From the NCBI GenBank assembly GCA_030247555.1, contig JAOTSD010000031.1:1-47541 (forward strand): DNA of 47,541 nucleotides. Direction: 5' to 3'. The position numbers and the translations under genes are program-made. Source of the stretch: Siculibacillus sp. Its GTDB lineage: Bacteria; Pseudomonadota; Alphaproteobacteria; Rhizobiales; Ancalomicrobiaceae. Shown here in pieces: positions 36,750 through 46,544 of the stretch (its first letter is position 1; each line of letters opens with the position of its first letter). The notes beneath the pieces were generated by a model. That model searched no databases, was not told the origin of the DNA, and saw only the letters and a program-made list of their open reading frames with translations.

Positions 36750-37412
36750 TCAGGACTTTTCACGTGAAACGATCTTGCGAACCTCGACCAAGCGGCCGGT
36801 CGGTTCCGTCTTGCTCTGATGTTCTATCAGATCCAGATCCCAAGATAGAGTGGTTTCGGCGAGCTCGACCCCAAAATCTTGACCTTTGTGGAAAAGTGCC
36901 ACGGCCCCGCGGGCGACGAATGGCGCCGCCCAACCGCACAGCCGATCGAAGCTCGCGAGCGCTCGCGCCGACACCGCGTCGACCGGTTCCGCGAAGTTTC
37001 GGCAGAAATCTTCGATACGCTCGGCATGAACGATCGCCGGAGCCCCGGTTTCCCGTGCCACCGTCCGCAAGAACGCCACCTTCCCCTGGTTGCTCTCCAC
37101 CAGATGCACCGAGGCGCCCGGCGTCTGCGCCAACAGAATGGCCGTCACCAGCCCGGGAAACCCGGCACCCGAGCCGAGATCGACCCAGCGCGTCGCCGAC
37201 GGCAACAGGGCGTGGATCTGAGCCGAATCGGCGACGTGCCGCCCCCAGATTCGGGGCAGCGTGCTCGGCGCCACGAGATTCTGGCTCTTCTGCCACTTCT
37301 CGACCAGTTCGACGTAGTGCGTGAGCCGATCGCGCGTTTCACGTGAAACCGCGACGATCCCATCGAGCGCCGCCGGTCCCTCTCGCGAAATCGCTCCATC
37401 CCCGGAAACCAT
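36750..37412 (-). CDS. rsmG: 16S rRNA (guanine-527-N7) methyltransferase RsmG
   Basis: RsmG (GidB) methylates G527 of 16S rRNA using SAM. The 220-residue protein has the SAM-binding motif WVDLGSGAGFPGLV (about 71-84), an earlier NLVAPSTLPRIWGRHVADS-type segment in part, and the later VSARALASFDRL. Two parS-like sites lie inside the gene. One encodes VSRET near residue 23 and one encodes VSREKS at the C-terminus. It is 27 bp after mnmG and 13 bp before parA. Confidence 0.95.
   Translation of the reverse strand: MVSGDGAISREGPAALDGIVAVSRETRDRLTHYVELVEKWQKSQNLVAPSTLPRIWGRHVADSAQIHALLPSATRWVDLGSGAGFPGLVTAILLAQTPGASVHLVESNQGKVAFLRTVARETGAPAIVHAERIEDFCRNFAEPVDAVSARALASFDRLCGWAAPFVARGAVALFHKGQDFGVELAETTLSWDLDLIEHQSKTEPTGRLVEVRKIVSREKS
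36756..36771. other. parS-like site 1 (3' end of rsmG)
   Basis: CTTTTCACGTGAAACG matches 13 of 16 bases of the parS consensus TGTTTCACGTGAAACA. It keeps the central TTTCACGTGAAA and lies at the rsmG stop codon, 20 bp before the parA start. Confidence 0.65.
37335..37350. other. parS site 2 (inside rsmG)
   Basis: CGTTTCACGTGAAACC has the perfect 14-bp core GTTTCACGTGAAAC and differs only at the two outer bases. It is translated as VSRET in RsmG. Confidence 0.88.
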
Positions 37413-37439
37413 CGTTGCGCCCCCGAATCGTTGTTGTCG

Positions 37440-39401
37440 TCAGTCCCCGGCGTCACCGCGCCGGGTACGCCGCGAGGCCCCCGATCCCGCCACTTCCGCC
37501 GCCGTGAAGTCGACACCCTCGACGGCCGAGACCCCGTCACCACGCCGTCCTTTGCGTACGTGAGCGAGGAGCAGCGTCAGGGCCGCCGGCGTCATTCCAT
37601 CGATCCGCCCGGCCTGCCCGAGCGTGCGCGGGCCGACGGCCAGCAACTTCTGCCGAATCTCGTTCGAAAGTCCGGGTATCTCGGCGAAGTCGAGATCATC
37701 CGGCAACGCCACCGCCTCTTCTCGGCGCAGTTCGCCGATGTCCGCTTCCTGTCGTCTCATGTAGACCGCGTACTTCGCATCGATCTCCACCTGTTCGGCG
37801 ACTTCCGCCCGCAATTTCATCAATGCCGGCCAGATCGCCCCCAGCCGCTCGATGGTCACATCCGGGTAGGCGAGCAGGTCGAAGGCGCTGCGCCGCACAC
37901 CGTCCCGGTTGACCGCGATCCCGTGGCGCTCGGCTTCCGTCGGCGTCAGAGCGAGGCCCCGCGCCATCGCCTCCGCCTCCGCGATCGCAGCCGCCTTCGC
38001 CGCGAAAGCCCGACCGCGACGCGCCCCGACGACACCGAGCCGCTCGCCCGTCGGCGTCAGCCGCCGATCGGCGTTGTCGGCGCGCAGCGTCAGTCTATAT
38101 TCCGAGCGCGACGTGAACATCCGATAGGGCTCGGTGATCCCGCGCGTCACCAGATCGTCGATCATCACGCCGAGATATCCATCGCCTCGGTCGAAGACGT
38201 GCGGCATCGTTCCGGCTGCGAACCGAGCCGCATTGAGGCCCGCCATCAAACCCTGCGCCGCCGCTTCCTCGTAGCCGGTCGTCCCGTTTATCTGACCGGC
38301 GAGGAAGAGCCCAGAGGCGCCGCGCACCGCGAGCGTCGGGTCGAGCTCCCGCGGATCGACGTGATCGTACTCGATCGCATAACCCGGCCGGATCAGACGA
38401 ACCTTCTCGAGCCCCGGGATCGATCTCAGCATCGCCACCTGGGCATCTTCCGGCAGCGAGGTCGAAAGCCCGTTGGGATAGACCGTCGGGTCGTCGAGCC
38501 CCTCGGGTTCGAGGAAGATCTGATGTCCCTCGCGATCGCCGAACCGGACGATCTTGTCCTCGATCGAGGGACAGTAGCGCGGGCCGCGGCTGTCGATGTA
38601 GCCGCCGTACATCGCCGACCGCGACAGGTTCTCCCGGATGATCCGGTGCGTCTCCGCCGTCGTCCGGGTGATGCCGCAGGCGACCTGCGGGTTGGTGATC
38701 TCCTCGGTCAGCGTCGAGAAGGGCACCGGATCGGGGTCCGCCTCTTGTCGTTCCACCGCCGCCCAGTCGATGGTGCGTCCGTCGAGGCGCGCCGGCGTTC
38801 CGGTCTTCAACCGACCGAGCCGAAGCCCGAGGGCGGCCAGGCTCCGCGAAAGCCCCACCGCCGCTGGCTCCCCCACCCGTCCGCCGGCGGTGCGCCGATC
38901 ACCGACGTGCATCAACCCGTTGAGGAAGGTGCCGGTGGCGATCACCACCGCGCCGCAGCGCAACTCCCGCCCGTCCGCGAGCCGCAGACCGATCACCCGG
39001 CGCTCGTCGATCGCCAACTCCGCCGCCTCGCCTTCGACGACCTCGAGCGAAGGCGTCGCCGCGATCTCCGCCTGCATCGCCGCAGCATAGAGCTTCCGAT
39101 CGGCCTGGGTGCGCGGGCCTCGCACCGCCGGTCCCTTGCGGCGGTTGAGCAGGCGGAACTGGATGCCACCCGCGTCCGCCATCCGTCCCATCAACCCGTC
39201 GAGCGCATCGATCTCCCGTACCAGATGCCCCTTGCCGAGACCGCCGATCGCCGGATTGCACGACATCGCTCCGATCGTGTCGAACCGGTGGGTGAGGAGC
39301 ACCGTGCGCGCACCGAAGCGCGCCGCCGCTGCCGCCGCCTCGCAGCCCGCGTGCCCGCCGCCGATCACCACCACGTCCCGATGACGTCCGTCCACCGTCA
39401 C
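37440..39401 (-). CDS. mnmG: tRNA uridine 5-carboxymethylaminomethyl enzyme MnmG (GidA)
   Basis: MnmG acts with MnmE to modify U34 in tRNAs, using FAD, NADH and methylene-THF. The 653-residue product has the FAD motif [12 protein letters not shown] (11-22), the [19 protein letters not shown] block (about 41-59) and the second signature [12 protein letters not shown] (about 272). A C-terminal helical region for MnmE/tRNA binding follows. Start GTG 39401 has GGGAG about 6 bases upstream. A further GTG lies at 39395. The length is about 20-25 residues above the E. coli enzyme. Confidence 0.96.
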   Translation of the reverse strand: MTVDGRHRDVVVIGGGHAGCEAAAAAARFGARTVLLTHRFDTIGAMSCNPAIGGLGKGHLVREIDALDGLMGRMADAGGIQFRLLNRRKGPAVRGPRTQADRKLYAAAMQAEIAATPSLEVVEGEAAELAIDERRVIGLRLADGRELRCGAVVIATGTFLNGLMHVGDRRTAGGRVGEPAAVGLSRSLAALGLRLGRLKTGTPARLDGRTIDWAAVERQEADPDPVPFSTLTEEITNPQVACGITRTTAETHRIIRENLSRSAMYGGYIDSRGPRYCPSIEDKIVRFGDREGHQIFLEPEGLDDPTVYPNGLSTSLPEDAQVAMLRSIPGLEKVRLIRPGYAIEYDHVDPRELDPTLAVRGASGLFLAGQINGTTGYEEAAAQGLMAGLNAARFAAGTMPHVFDRGDGYLGVMIDDLVTRGITEPYRMFTSRSEYRLTLRADNADRRLTPTGERLGVVGARRGRAFAAKAAAIAEAEAMARGLALTPTEAERHGIAVNRDGVRRSAFDLLAYPDVTIERLGAIWPALMKLRAEVAEQVEIDAKYAVYMRRQEADIGELRREEAVALPDDLDFAEIPGLSNEIRQKLLAVGPRTLGQAGRIDGMTPAALTLLLAHVRKGRRGDGVSAVEGVDFTAAEVAGSGASRRTRRGDAGD

Positions 39402-39500
39402 TTCGACTCCCGCCGTCCTGCTCGCCCTTCAAATGATCGGTCCGTAGGACGCGCGCAAGCGCTTCCTCGTCCTTCCCTACGATGGAATCTTCCGAACGAG

Positions 39501-39558
39501 ATCGGACCGGAAGCGAATCCATGTTTCACGTGAAACAAAATCGGACCGGAAGCGAATC
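39501..39558. repeat. 19-bp direct repeat bracketing the perfect parS
   Basis: ATCGGACCGGAAGCGAATC occurs twice without mismatch, at 39501-39519 and 39540-39558. The unit offset is 39 bp and the parS site 39522-39537 lies exactly between. The second copy reaches to within 10 bp of the mnmE stop codon. Confidence 0.9.
39522..39537. other. parS site 3 (perfect, mnmG-mnmE gap)
   Basis: TGTTTCACGTGAAACA is a perfect 16-bp match to the bacterial parS consensus. It is intergenic, between the mnmG start and the mnmE stop. Confidence 0.95.
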
Positions 39559-39568
39559 GAACCGCCGC

Positions 39569-40912
39569 TCACTTACCGATGCAGAACTCCCGGAAGATGA
39601 CGTCGAGGAGGTCCTCCACACCGATTTCCCCGGTGATGCGGCCGAGCTCATCTCCGGCCCGGCGGAGATCTTCAGAACGGAGTTCCGCCTCCACCCGGCC
39701 ATTGTCCAGCGCACGATCCAGCTCCGCCACGACCCTCGACAGCAGGTTTCTGTGTCGCTCACGACTCGGAACGATGTCCCCCGCCGCCCCCCCCGCCGAG
39801 GAGACCCGCTCGCGAAGCGCGCCGATCAGATCCCCGAGACCGGCGCCCGTCACCGTCGACAGCGCGAAGACTTCCGTTGCGGATTCGAATCGTTTCTCCG
39901 CCCGGCCAGCCTTCCGCTCGGGGAGAAGATCGAGCTTGGTGGCCACCTCCCAGACTTCGGTCCCGCCGATCTCCATCTTCGCCGGCGCTTCGCCAGGATC
40001 ATCGGGCGCCCGCAACCAGAGGATCAGATCGGCCGCCCGGCCGCGTTCGATCGCCCGCCGGATCCCCTCCGCTTCAACGCGCCCCGCATCTATTCTGAGC
40101 CCCGCCGTGTCGACGACCGTGACCGCCCACCCCCCGAGATCGAGGTGGACTTCGATCAGATCGCGGGTCGTACCCGCCTCCTCCGTGACGATCGCCACGT
40201 CGCGCTCGGCCAGCGCATTGAGCAGGCTCGACTTGCCGGCGTTCGGATGTCCGAGCAACACCACCTGCAACCCGGCTCGCACCCGCTCACCCTGCACCGC
40301 CGCGGCCAGATGCGAGACGATCTCCTCCCGCAGCCGACCCGCATCGCGCCAAGCCTCCTCCGCCACCGATCCCGGCACGTCCTCTTCCTCGGCGAAATCG
40401 AACTCGGCTTCGACCAGAGCGCGGATGCGTATCAGGCGTTCCCGCCAACCGCCGTAGAGACGACGCAACGCCCCTCCGGCCTGCGTCGCCGCTTGTCTGC
40501 GCTGCGACTCCGTCTCCGCCGCCAGAAGGTCGGCGAGACCTTCCGCCTCGGTCAGATCGATCCGGCCGGCGAGGAACGCCCGACGGGTGAACTCACCCGG
40601 TTCGGCCGGCACCAGTCCACCGACTTCATCGAGCCGTCGCCGGAGCGCCCGAACCACCGCCCGACTACCGTGAACCTGGAACTCGACCATGTCCTCGCCG
40701 GTGAAGCTCGCCGGCCCGGGAAACCACAGGACAAGACCGCGATCGATCTCGCTTCCGTCGCCATCCCGAATCGATCTCAGGCTCGCGCGCCGTGGTTCGG
40801 GGACGGCCCCGATCATCGTTTCGAGAACGAATCGGCAGCGTGGTCCGCTGATCCGGATGACCGCGATCCCGGCCGGAACGCCGCCGCTCGACAGCGCATA
40901 GATCGTTTCCAT
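39569..40912 (-). CDS. mnmE: tRNA modification GTPase MnmE (TrmE)
   Basis: MnmE is the GTPase partner of MnmG in U34 modification. The 447-residue protein has the N-terminal folate-binding domain ([21 protein letters not shown]), the helical domain, and the inserted G domain with G1 GHPNAGKSS (about 219-227), G3 DTAGLR (about 264) and G4-like TKLDLLP. It ends with the essential FCIGK (Cys is catalytic). ATG 40912 is preferred; an adjacent in-frame GTG at 40915 is possible. It is divergent from the DUF255 gene, with 83 bp between. Confidence 0.96.
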   Translation of the reverse strand: METIYALSSGGVPAGIAVIRISGPRCRFVLETMIGAVPEPRRASLRSIRDGDGSEIDRGLVLWFPGPASFTGEDMVEFQVHGSRAVVRALRRRLDEVGGLVPAEPGEFTRRAFLAGRIDLTEAEGLADLLAAETESQRRQAATQAGGALRRLYGGWRERLIRIRALVEAEFDFAEEEDVPGSVAEEAWRDAGRLREEIVSHLAAAVQGERVRAGLQVVLLGHPNAGKSSLLNALAERDVAIVTEEAGTTRDLIEVHLDLGGWAVTVVDTAGLRIDAGRVEAEGIRRAIERGRAADLILWLRAPDDPGEAPAKMEIGGTEVWEVATKLDLLPERKAGRAEKRFESATEVFALSTVTGAGLGDLIGALRERVSSAGGAAGDIVPSRERHRNLLSRVVAELDRALDNGRVEAELRSEDLRRAGDELGRITGEIGVEDLLDVIFREFCIGK

Positions 40913-40995
40913 CACGGTCTCTCGTCCTCGCTTCCCTCGCCGGCGGCGCCCGCCGCCCTAGATCGTCGAGAGATCCCGCCGAAGGAACCCGCCCC

Positions 40996-43017
40996 TTGAC
41001 GCTTCCCCCCGCCAATCTTCTCGCCGGCTCCGCCAGTCCCTACCTCCTCCAGCACGCCGGCAATCCGGTCCATTGGAGACCATGGGGCCCGGAAGCTCTC
41101 GCCGAAGCCGCCGAAACCGGCAAGCCGATCCTGCTCTCGGTCGGCTACGCCGCGTGCCATTGGTGTCACGTCATGGCGCACGAGTCGTTCGAAGACGCGC
41201 GGATCGCCGAGGTGATGAACCGATCGTTCGTCAACATCAAGGTCGATCGCGAGGAACGCCCCGACGTCGACCGCATCTACATGGCGGCCCTCCACGCCCT
41301 CGGCGAACAGGGCGGTTGGCCGCTGACCATGTTCCTCGATTCGGCCGCTCGCCCCTTCTGGGGCGGCACCTATTTCCCTCCCGAGCCGCGATGGGGCAAG
41401 CCGGGCTTTCCCGACCTCCTGCGCGAGATCGCCCGCATCCACGCCGAGGAACCCGACAAGGTCGCCCACAACGCCGCGGCGCTCCACGAGCATCTCGCGA
41501 CGCGCACCCGACCCGTCTCCGCCGATCTCGGTCTCGACTTCCTGGACGACGCCGCCGAACATTGCCTCGGCCTCCACGACCCGATCGAGGGCGGGACCCA
41601 CGGCGCGCCGAAGTTCCCCCGCACCCCGCTTCTCGAGGCTTGGTGGCGCGCCGGCCGACGGCGCGCCGGCAGGAGGGCCACCGACGCCGTGCTGCGCACT
41701 CTCGAACGCATGAGCCTCGGCGGCATCTGGGACCATCTCGGCGGCGGCTTCGCCCGCTATTCGGTCGACGCCCATTGGCTCGTGCCGCACTTCGAGAAGA
41801 TGCTCTACGACAACGCCCAGCTCCTCGACCTCCTCGGCCGCGCCTGGTCCGTCACCGGCGATCCTCTCTTCCGCTCCCGCATGGAGGAGATGGTCGATTG
41901 GCTCCTCCGCGAGATGAGGCGACCCGAGGGAGGATTCGCGGCGGCGATCGACGCCGACAGCGAACATGAGGAGGGGCGCTTCTACGTCTGGACACTCGAC
42001 GAGATCCGCGACGTCCTCGGTCCCGACGCCGACTTCTTCGCCGAAGCCCATGATGTCCGTCGCGGCGGTAACTGGGAGGGCCGAACGATCCTCAACCGGT
42101 CGCGGGATCGTCGCGGCTTCGGCGACGTCGATCGCGAGGCCCGGCTGGCCGGATGCCGCGCCCGCCTCCTCGCCCGGCGCGCACTCCGGATCCGGCCGAT
42201 GACCGACGACAAGGTTCTCGCCGATTGGAACGGCGGTTTGATCCATTCCCTCGTCGCCGCCGCGCGCCGTCTCGATCGACCCGATTGGCTCGGCCTTGCC
42301 CGCAAGGCCTACGACTTCGTCCGCGATACGATGGGTCGGGGCGATCGCCTCGCCCACGCCTGGCGGGACGGCGTCGCGGTCTTCCCCGGCCTCTCCGGCG
42401 ATCTGGCCCACATGGCACGCGCCGCTCTGACGCTCCACGAGACCACCCGCGAACCCGACTTCCTCGCCGACGCGCGACGGTGGACCGCGGCGCTCGACCG
42501 CCATCACGCCGACCCGGACGGCGGTTGGTTCCTCACGGCCGACGACGCCGAAGCGCTGATCGTTCGCCCCACCGCCTTCCAGGACGAGGCCACGCCGAGC
42601 CCCGACTCCATCGCGATCGAGAACCTGCTGCGGCTCGCCGTCTTCACCGGCGACGATGCCTTCGCCCGACGTGCGGAGGAGATCCTGCGCCGCTTCGCCG
42701 GGATCATGGTCGAAGACGTCGTCGCCACCGCTTCGCTCACCAACGCGCTCGATCTCTCCCTCGGCCTCGTCGAAGTGGTTCTCGTCACCCCGCCGGAGAC
42801 CGATGCCGGTGCTCTGCGCCGTGCTGTCTTCGCTTCGTCCGACACACGGATCGTTCTTTTCGAAGCCGAATCGACCGACGAGCTGCCGAGGGTTCACCCG
42901 GCGCACGGCAAGAGGCCGCTCGACGGCCGCCCCACCGTCTGGATCTGCCGACGCGGCGCCTGTGGCCTTCCGACGACCGACCCGACGGAACTCGCCGCCG
43001 CTCTCGAGCGCCTCTGA
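40996..43017 (+). CDS. Thioredoxin-domain protein of the DUF255/YyaL (SPATA20) family
   Basis: The 673-residue cytosolic protein has an N-terminal thioredoxin-like DUF255 domain (about 1-165) with the motif [11 protein letters not shown] (Cys-54, Cys-57). A long alpha/alpha-toroid region like N-acylglucosamine epimerases follows (about 180-650; [14 protein letters not shown] is conserved near 408). The function is not established, although the family spans bacteria to man. The start is TTG 40996, with AAGGA 9 bases upstream; no ATG or GTG fits the conserved N-terminus ([19 protein letters not shown]). It is convergent with rho, with a parS site in the gap. Confidence 0.9.
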   Translation: MTLPPANLLAGSASPYLLQHAGNPVHWRPWGPEALAEAAETGKPILLSVGYAACHWCHVMAHESFEDARIAEVMNRSFVNIKVDREERPDVDRIYMAALHALGEQGGWPLTMFLDSAARPFWGGTYFPPEPRWGKPGFPDLLREIARIHAEEPDKVAHNAAALHEHLATRTRPVSADLGLDFLDDAAEHCLGLHDPIEGGTHGAPKFPRTPLLEAWWRAGRRRAGRRATDAVLRTLERMSLGGIWDHLGGGFARYSVDAHWLVPHFEKMLYDNAQLLDLLGRAWSVTGDPLFRSRMEEMVDWLLREMRRPEGGFAAAIDADSEHEEGRFYVWTLDEIRDVLGPDADFFAEAHDVRRGGNWEGRTILNRSRDRRGFGDVDREARLAGCRARLLARRALRIRPMTDDKVLADWNGGLIHSLVAAARRLDRPDWLGLARKAYDFVRDTMGRGDRLAHAWRDGVAVFPGLSGDLAHMARAALTLHETTREPDFLADARRWTAALDRHHADPDGGWFLTADDAEALIVRPTAFQDEATPSPDSIAIENLLRLAVFTGDDAFARRAEEILRRFAGIMVEDVVATASLTNALDLSLGLVEVVLVTPPETDAGALRRAVFASSDTRIVLFEAESTDELPRVHPAHGKRPLDGRPTVWICRRGACGLPTTDPTELAAALERL

Positions 43018-43052
43018 TCGATCGACGGTCGATCCGCTTCCGATTCGATCGC

Positions 43053-43068
43053 CGATTCACGTGAAACA
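43053..43068. other. parS site 4 (between DUF255 gene and rho)
   Basis: CGATTCACGTGAAACA matches the parS consensus at 14 of 16 positions, with one half-site complete. It is intergenic, 35 bp after the DUF255 gene stop. Confidence 0.75.
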
Positions 43069-43084
43069 CGACCGCATGCGACGA

Positions 43085-43110
43085 GGGCGCCGCGGTCTCC
43101 CGCGACGCCC
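43085..43110. terminator. Imperfect hairpin between convergent DUF255 gene and rho
   Basis: GGGCG-CC-GCGG and CCGC-GA-CGCCC pair (9 bp with a 2x2 mismatch) around TCTC, 28 bp beyond the rho stop. There is no T-run. It may mark the 3' ends of both genes. Confidence 0.4.
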
Positions 43111-43137
43111 TTCCGCATCCGAATCGACCGCGTCGGA

Positions 43138-44403
43138 TCAGGTGTTCATCGAATCGAAGAAGTCGGCGTTGCGCTTGGTCTGCCGGAGCTTGTCGAGCAG
43201 GAACTCGATGGCGTCGACCGTGCCCATCGGGGTGAGGATGCGACGAAGCACGTACATCTTCTTGAGCTGGTCCGGCGGCACCAGCAGCTCTTCCTTGCGG
43301 GTGCCGGAGCGGGTGATGTCGATCGCCGGGAAGACGCGCTTGTCGGCCACCTTGCGGTCGAGAATGATCTCCGAGTTGCCGGTTCCCTTGAACTCTTCGA
43401 AAATCACTTCGTCCATGCGCGACCCGGTGTCGATCAGCGCCGTGGCGATGATGGTCAGCGAACCACCCTCTTCGATGTTGCGCGCCGCGCCGAAGAAGCG
43501 CTTCGGCCGTTGCAGCGCATTGGCGTCGACGCCGCCGGTCAGCACCTTGCCCGAGGACGGCACCACGGTGTTGTAGGCGCGGCCCAGGCGGGTGATCGAA
43601 TCGAGCAGGATGACCACGTCGCGGCCGTGCTCGACCAGACGCTTCGCCTTCTCGATCACCATCTCGGCGACCTGAACGTGCCGCGTCGCCGGCTCGTCGA
43701 AGGTCGAGGACACGACCTCGCCCTTCACCGTACGCTGCATGTCGGTCACTTCCTCCGGCCGCTCGTCGATGAGCAGGACGATCAGGAAGCACTCCGGATG
43801 ATTGGTGGTGATCGACTTGGCGATGTTCTGCAGAAGCACCGTCTTACCGGTCCGCGGCGGCGCCACGATCAGCCCGCGCTGGCCCTTGCCGAGCGGCGTG
43901 ACGATGTCCATGACGCGCGCCGACATGTCCTTAGAGGTCGGCTCCTCGGGCTCCATGCGGAAACGCTCGTCCGGGTAGAGCGGGGTGAGGTTGTCGAAGT
44001 GGACCTTGTGACGGGCCTTCTCCGGATCCTCGAAGTTGATGGTGTTGACCTTGAGGAGTGCGAAGTAGCGCTCGCCCTCTTTCGGCGAACGGATCTGGCC
44101 CTCGACCGTGTCGCCGGTCCGGAGCGAGAAGCGCCGGATCTGCGACGGCGAGACGTAGATGTCGTCCGGTCCGGCGAGATAGTTGGCGTCGGGCGAACGC
44201 AGGAAGCCGAACCCGTCCTGCAGCACCTCGACGACGCCCTCGCCGATGATCTCGACGTCGCGCGCCGCCAGCTGCTTCAGGATGGCGAACATCAGCTCCT
44301 GCTTGCGCATGGTGCTCGCGTTCTCCACCTCGAGTTCCTCGGCGAAAGCGAGGAGCTCGGTCGGCGACTTGGACTTGAGGTCCTGGAGCTTGAGTTGCTG
44401 CAT
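43138..44403 (-). CDS. rho: Transcription termination factor Rho
   Basis: Rho is the hexameric RNA helicase that ends transcription at rut sites. The 421-residue protein has the N-terminal helix domain and the RNA-binding cold-shock-like domain ([23 protein letters not shown] in part, about 62-84). The motor shows Walker [11 protein letters not shown] (about 180-189), Walker [15 protein letters not shown] (about 266), and the Q- and R-loop regions ([23 protein letters not shown]-type sequence). The length and ends are standard. It has a long 5' leader (see 44404-44716). Confidence 0.97.
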   Translation of the reverse strand: MQQLKLQDLKSKSPTELLAFAEELEVENASTMRKQELMFAILKQLAARDVEIIGEGVVEVLQDGFGFLRSPDANYLAGPDDIYVSPSQIRRFSLRTGDTVEGQIRSPKEGERYFALLKVNTINFEDPEKARHKVHFDNLTPLYPDERFRMEPEEPTSKDMSARVMDIVTPLGKGQRGLIVAPPRTGKTVLLQNIAKSITTNHPECFLIVLLIDERPEEVTDMQRTVKGEVVSSTFDEPATRHVQVAEMVIEKAKRLVEHGRDVVILLDSITRLGRAYNTVVPSSGKVLTGGVDANALQRPKRFFGAARNIEEGGSLTIIATALIDTGSRMDEVIFEEFKGTGNSEIILDRKVADKRVFPAIDITRSGTRKEELLVPPDQLKKMYVLRRILTPMGTVDAIEFLLDKLRQTKRNADFFDSMNT

Positions 44404-44716
44404 CGGTCGGATTCTCTCGGGGAGGTGTGCGTCGCGTCGCCGAACGCGAACGATTCGGCGACGGGTCAGGGGCGGGAAACGGGACACCGCACGGGAGACT
44501 GGCGAACCGCGCGATGATCGGAAGGGAAGGGCAGACGTCACGGGCGGCCGAGAAGGCCGAACCTCGGACCGCCTCGATCGACGGACGCGACGACGACGGT
44601 GTCTGCTTCGGTAGGACGCGACGAAACTAGTCTGCTTCGCTCCGCCCCACAAGCCCCCGCCGGAAACCGCCCGACGTTCCATGCCGATTGAGCCGAAAAC
44701 GTGACCGCCGCTCCGA
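44404..44716 (-). promoter_or_regulatory. Long rho leader/promoter region (313-bp gap to hemJ)
   Basis: No gene is seen here. On the minus strand, CTTGTG (44653-44648), a 17-base spacer and CTAGTT (44630-44625) resemble the alphaproteobacterial housekeeping promoter CTTGAC-N17-CTATAT. That would give a rho leader of about 210 bases. A 10-bp direct repeat GTCTGCTTCG occurs at 44601-44610 and 44630-44639. Rho commonly terminates within its own leader in other bacteria, which would fit. Confidence 0.4.
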
Positions 44717-45247
44717 TCAGAACGGCCGGACGATCACCATCGTGACGATCACCAGCATCAGCAGCGTCGGCACTTCGTTCATGAAGCGCCAGAAGCGGTG
44801 GTCGCGCCGACCCTCGTCGCGCGCGAAATCGGCGACCGCCTTGGCGAGATACCCGTGCACCGCCGACAGACCGAGGACACAGACGAGCTTCACCTGGAAC
44901 CAGAGATCACCGAAGAGGGAGAACCGCCAAGCGATCCACAGACCCGCCGCCCAAGAGACGACCATCGCCGGATTGATGATGTAGCGCAGCAGCTTGCGCT
45001 CCATCACCTTGAACGTCTCCGAGGTCTCCGACCCGATCTCGACCCCACAGTGGTAGACGAAGAGCCGGGGCAGATAGAGCATGCCTGCCATCCACGAGAT
45101 GATTGCCACCACGTGCAGCGTCTTCATCCACGGATGTGCGCCGTCGCCGAGCAGGACTCCGGCGAGGAGGAGCAGGCCCGCGGTCATCCCGAGGAACACC
45201 GCCGCCCGCTTCGTCCGCCTGACGATCTCGTCACGCGTCGCCGTCAT
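44717..45247 (-). CDS. hemJ: Protoporphyrinogen IX oxidase HemJ
   Basis: HemJ oxidises protoporphyrinogen IX to protoporphyrin IX in the membrane and is the usual form of this enzyme in alphaproteobacteria. The 176-residue protein has four to five transmembrane helices. It has the conserved His in [20 protein letters not shown] and the RLFVYH segment (about residues 43-66), and the conserved W/Lys region [10 protein letters not shown]. It follows hemE by 10 bp, so the two haem genes are cotranscribed. Confidence 0.94.
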   Translation of the reverse strand: MTATRDEIVRRTKRAAVFLGMTAGLLLLAGVLLGDGAHPWMKTLHVVAIISWMAGMLYLPRLFVYHCGVEIGSETSETFKVMERKLLRYIINPAMVVSWAAGLWIAWRFSLFGDLWFQVKLVCVLGLSAVHGYLAKAVADFARDEGRRDHRFWRFMNEVPTLLMLVIVTMVIVRPF

Positions 45248-45257
45248 CTCGTTCTCC

Positions 45258-46316
45258 TCAGCGCTTCGCCGCCCGAACGCGCTCGACCAGTCGCGCCACG
45301 TTCGCCGGATCGGCGTCCGGCGTGATGCCGTGCCCGAGATTGAAGATCAGCCGACCCCGACCGAGCCCGTCGAGCACGCGGTCGACACCCTCGTCGAGCG
45401 CGCGACCGCCGACCACCACGCGCATCGGATCGAGATTGCCCTGTACCGCCGCGATCGGCTGAATCCGCTCGCGCACGAAATCCGCCGGCATGGTCCAGTC
45501 GACGCCGACCGCATCGACCCCGGTCTCCCGGATGTAGCGCTCGAGCGAAGCTTGGGCACCCTTCGGAAAGCCGATGACCCTGGCGCCGGGACGGATCGCC
45601 CTGAGCCCCGCCACGATTCGCTTCGTCGGCCGGATCACCCAGCGTTCGAACTCGACCTCGTCGAGCACCCCCGCCCAGGTGTCGAAGATCTGCACCGCAT
45701 CGGCCCCACGCCGAATCTGTTCGGCGAGATAGCGAATCGACGCGGTGACGAGAATATCGATCAACCGGGCGAAATTCTCGGGATCACCGAGAGCGGCGCG
45801 CCGCGCCGGTCCCTGATCCGATGTTCCCCGCCCGGCGATCATGTAGGTCGCCACCGTCCAGGGAGCCCCACAGAAGCCGAGGAAGGTGGTCTCCCGGGGC
45901 AACCCCGCTCGGATGAGCTCGACCGCCTCGTAGACCGGTGCCAAGCGTCCGTCGATCGCTTCCGGATCGAGATCGCCGACGCGTCCGAGATCGAGCGGCT
46001 CGAGCACCGGACCCTCGCCCTCTTGGAACGCCACCTTGCGACCGAGCGCATCGGGAATGACGAGGATGTCGGAGAACAGGATCGCCGCGTCGAAACCGTA
46101 TCGCCGAATCGGCTGGAGCGTCACTTCCAAGGCGAGCTTCGGAGTGTAGCAGAGATCGAGGAATCCGCCCGCTCCCGAACGCGTCGCCCGGTACTCAGGC
46201 AGATAGCGCCCGGCCTGCCGCATCACCCAGATCGGCGGAGGAAAGAGCGCCTCACCCGCCAGCACCTGCAGCACCTTCCGCTCCGGTGCGGATTCCACGG
46301 TCGCCGGGCTCGTCAC
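45258..46316 (-). CDS. hemE: Uroporphyrinogen decarboxylase
   Basis: HemE removes four carboxyl groups from uroporphyrinogen III to give coproporphyrinogen III. The 352-residue protein shows the signature [18 protein letters not shown] (about residues 26-43), [14 protein letters not shown] (about 85) and [13 protein letters not shown] (about 150). Start GTG 46316 has AAGGGGG 5 bases upstream and gives the expected short N-terminus ([19 protein letters not shown]). The longer open frame runs through a parS site and is rejected. It lies beside the predicted origin, as in Caulobacter and Rickettsia. Confidence 0.95.
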   Translation of the reverse strand: MTSPATVESAPERKVLQVLAGEALFPPPIWVMRQAGRYLPEYRATRSGAGGFLDLCYTPKLALEVTLQPIRRYGFDAAILFSDILVIPDALGRKVAFQEGEGPVLEPLDLGRVGDLDPEAIDGRLAPVYEAVELIRAGLPRETTFLGFCGAPWTVATYMIAGRGTSDQGPARRAALGDPENFARLIDILVTASIRYLAEQIRRGADAVQIFDTWAGVLDEVEFERWVIRPTKRIVAGLRAIRPGARVIGFPKGAQASLERYIRETGVDAVGVDWTMPADFVRERIQPIAAVQGNLDPMRVVVGGRALDEGVDRVLDGLGRGRLIFNLGHGITPDADPANVARLVERVRAAKR

Positions 46317-46404
46317 GCACACCCCCTTCTTCAAACCATTCTTCGAAAGAAGATCTGTTGAGACTCTTTGACCGTGGATTACCGGGATCCGCGCCGATCC
46401 ACAA

Positions 46405-46420
46405 TGACTCACGTGAAACA
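46405..46420. other. parS site 5 (within the predicted origin region)
   Basis: TGACTCACGTGAAACA matches the parS consensus at 14 of 16 positions, with one complete half-site. It adjoins a DnaA-box-like sequence ending at 46403. Confidence 0.72.
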
Positions 46421-46434
46421 CGACGTCGCGGCCG

Positions 46435-46544
46435 CCCTGTGGACGCCACCGTACCGCTCCGTCCCGGGTCACCACGTCAAGACTTCGTCAACCTTCATTG
46501 CCAAATGGTTGACGCGACCCTCGAAAAGCCCGGCCCTGTGGACG
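46435..46544. repeat. 11-bp direct repeat carrying DnaA-box-like cores
   Basis: CCCTGTGGACG occurs at 46435-46445 and 46534-46544, 99 bp apart. Each contains TGTGGA, the reverse complement of the DnaA-box core TCCACA. Confidence 0.7.
46486..46514. repeat. Perfect 8-bp inverted repeat in the predicted origin
   Basis: CGTCAACC (46486-46493) and GGTTGACG (46507-46514) are perfectly complementary with a 13-bp spacer. The dyad centres are two helical turns apart, as for a dimeric regulator site. It lies midway between hemE and ppsR. Confidence 0.7.

Noticed and set aside
37431-39533. Long plus-strand frame opposite mnmG
   Set aside because: It is antisense shadow. The mnmG motifs are intact on the minus strand.
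46317-46475. N-terminal extension of hemE
   Set aside because: The frame is open, but it runs through a parS site and a DnaA-like box, lacks homology to HemE, and GTG 46316 has a good ribosome site.
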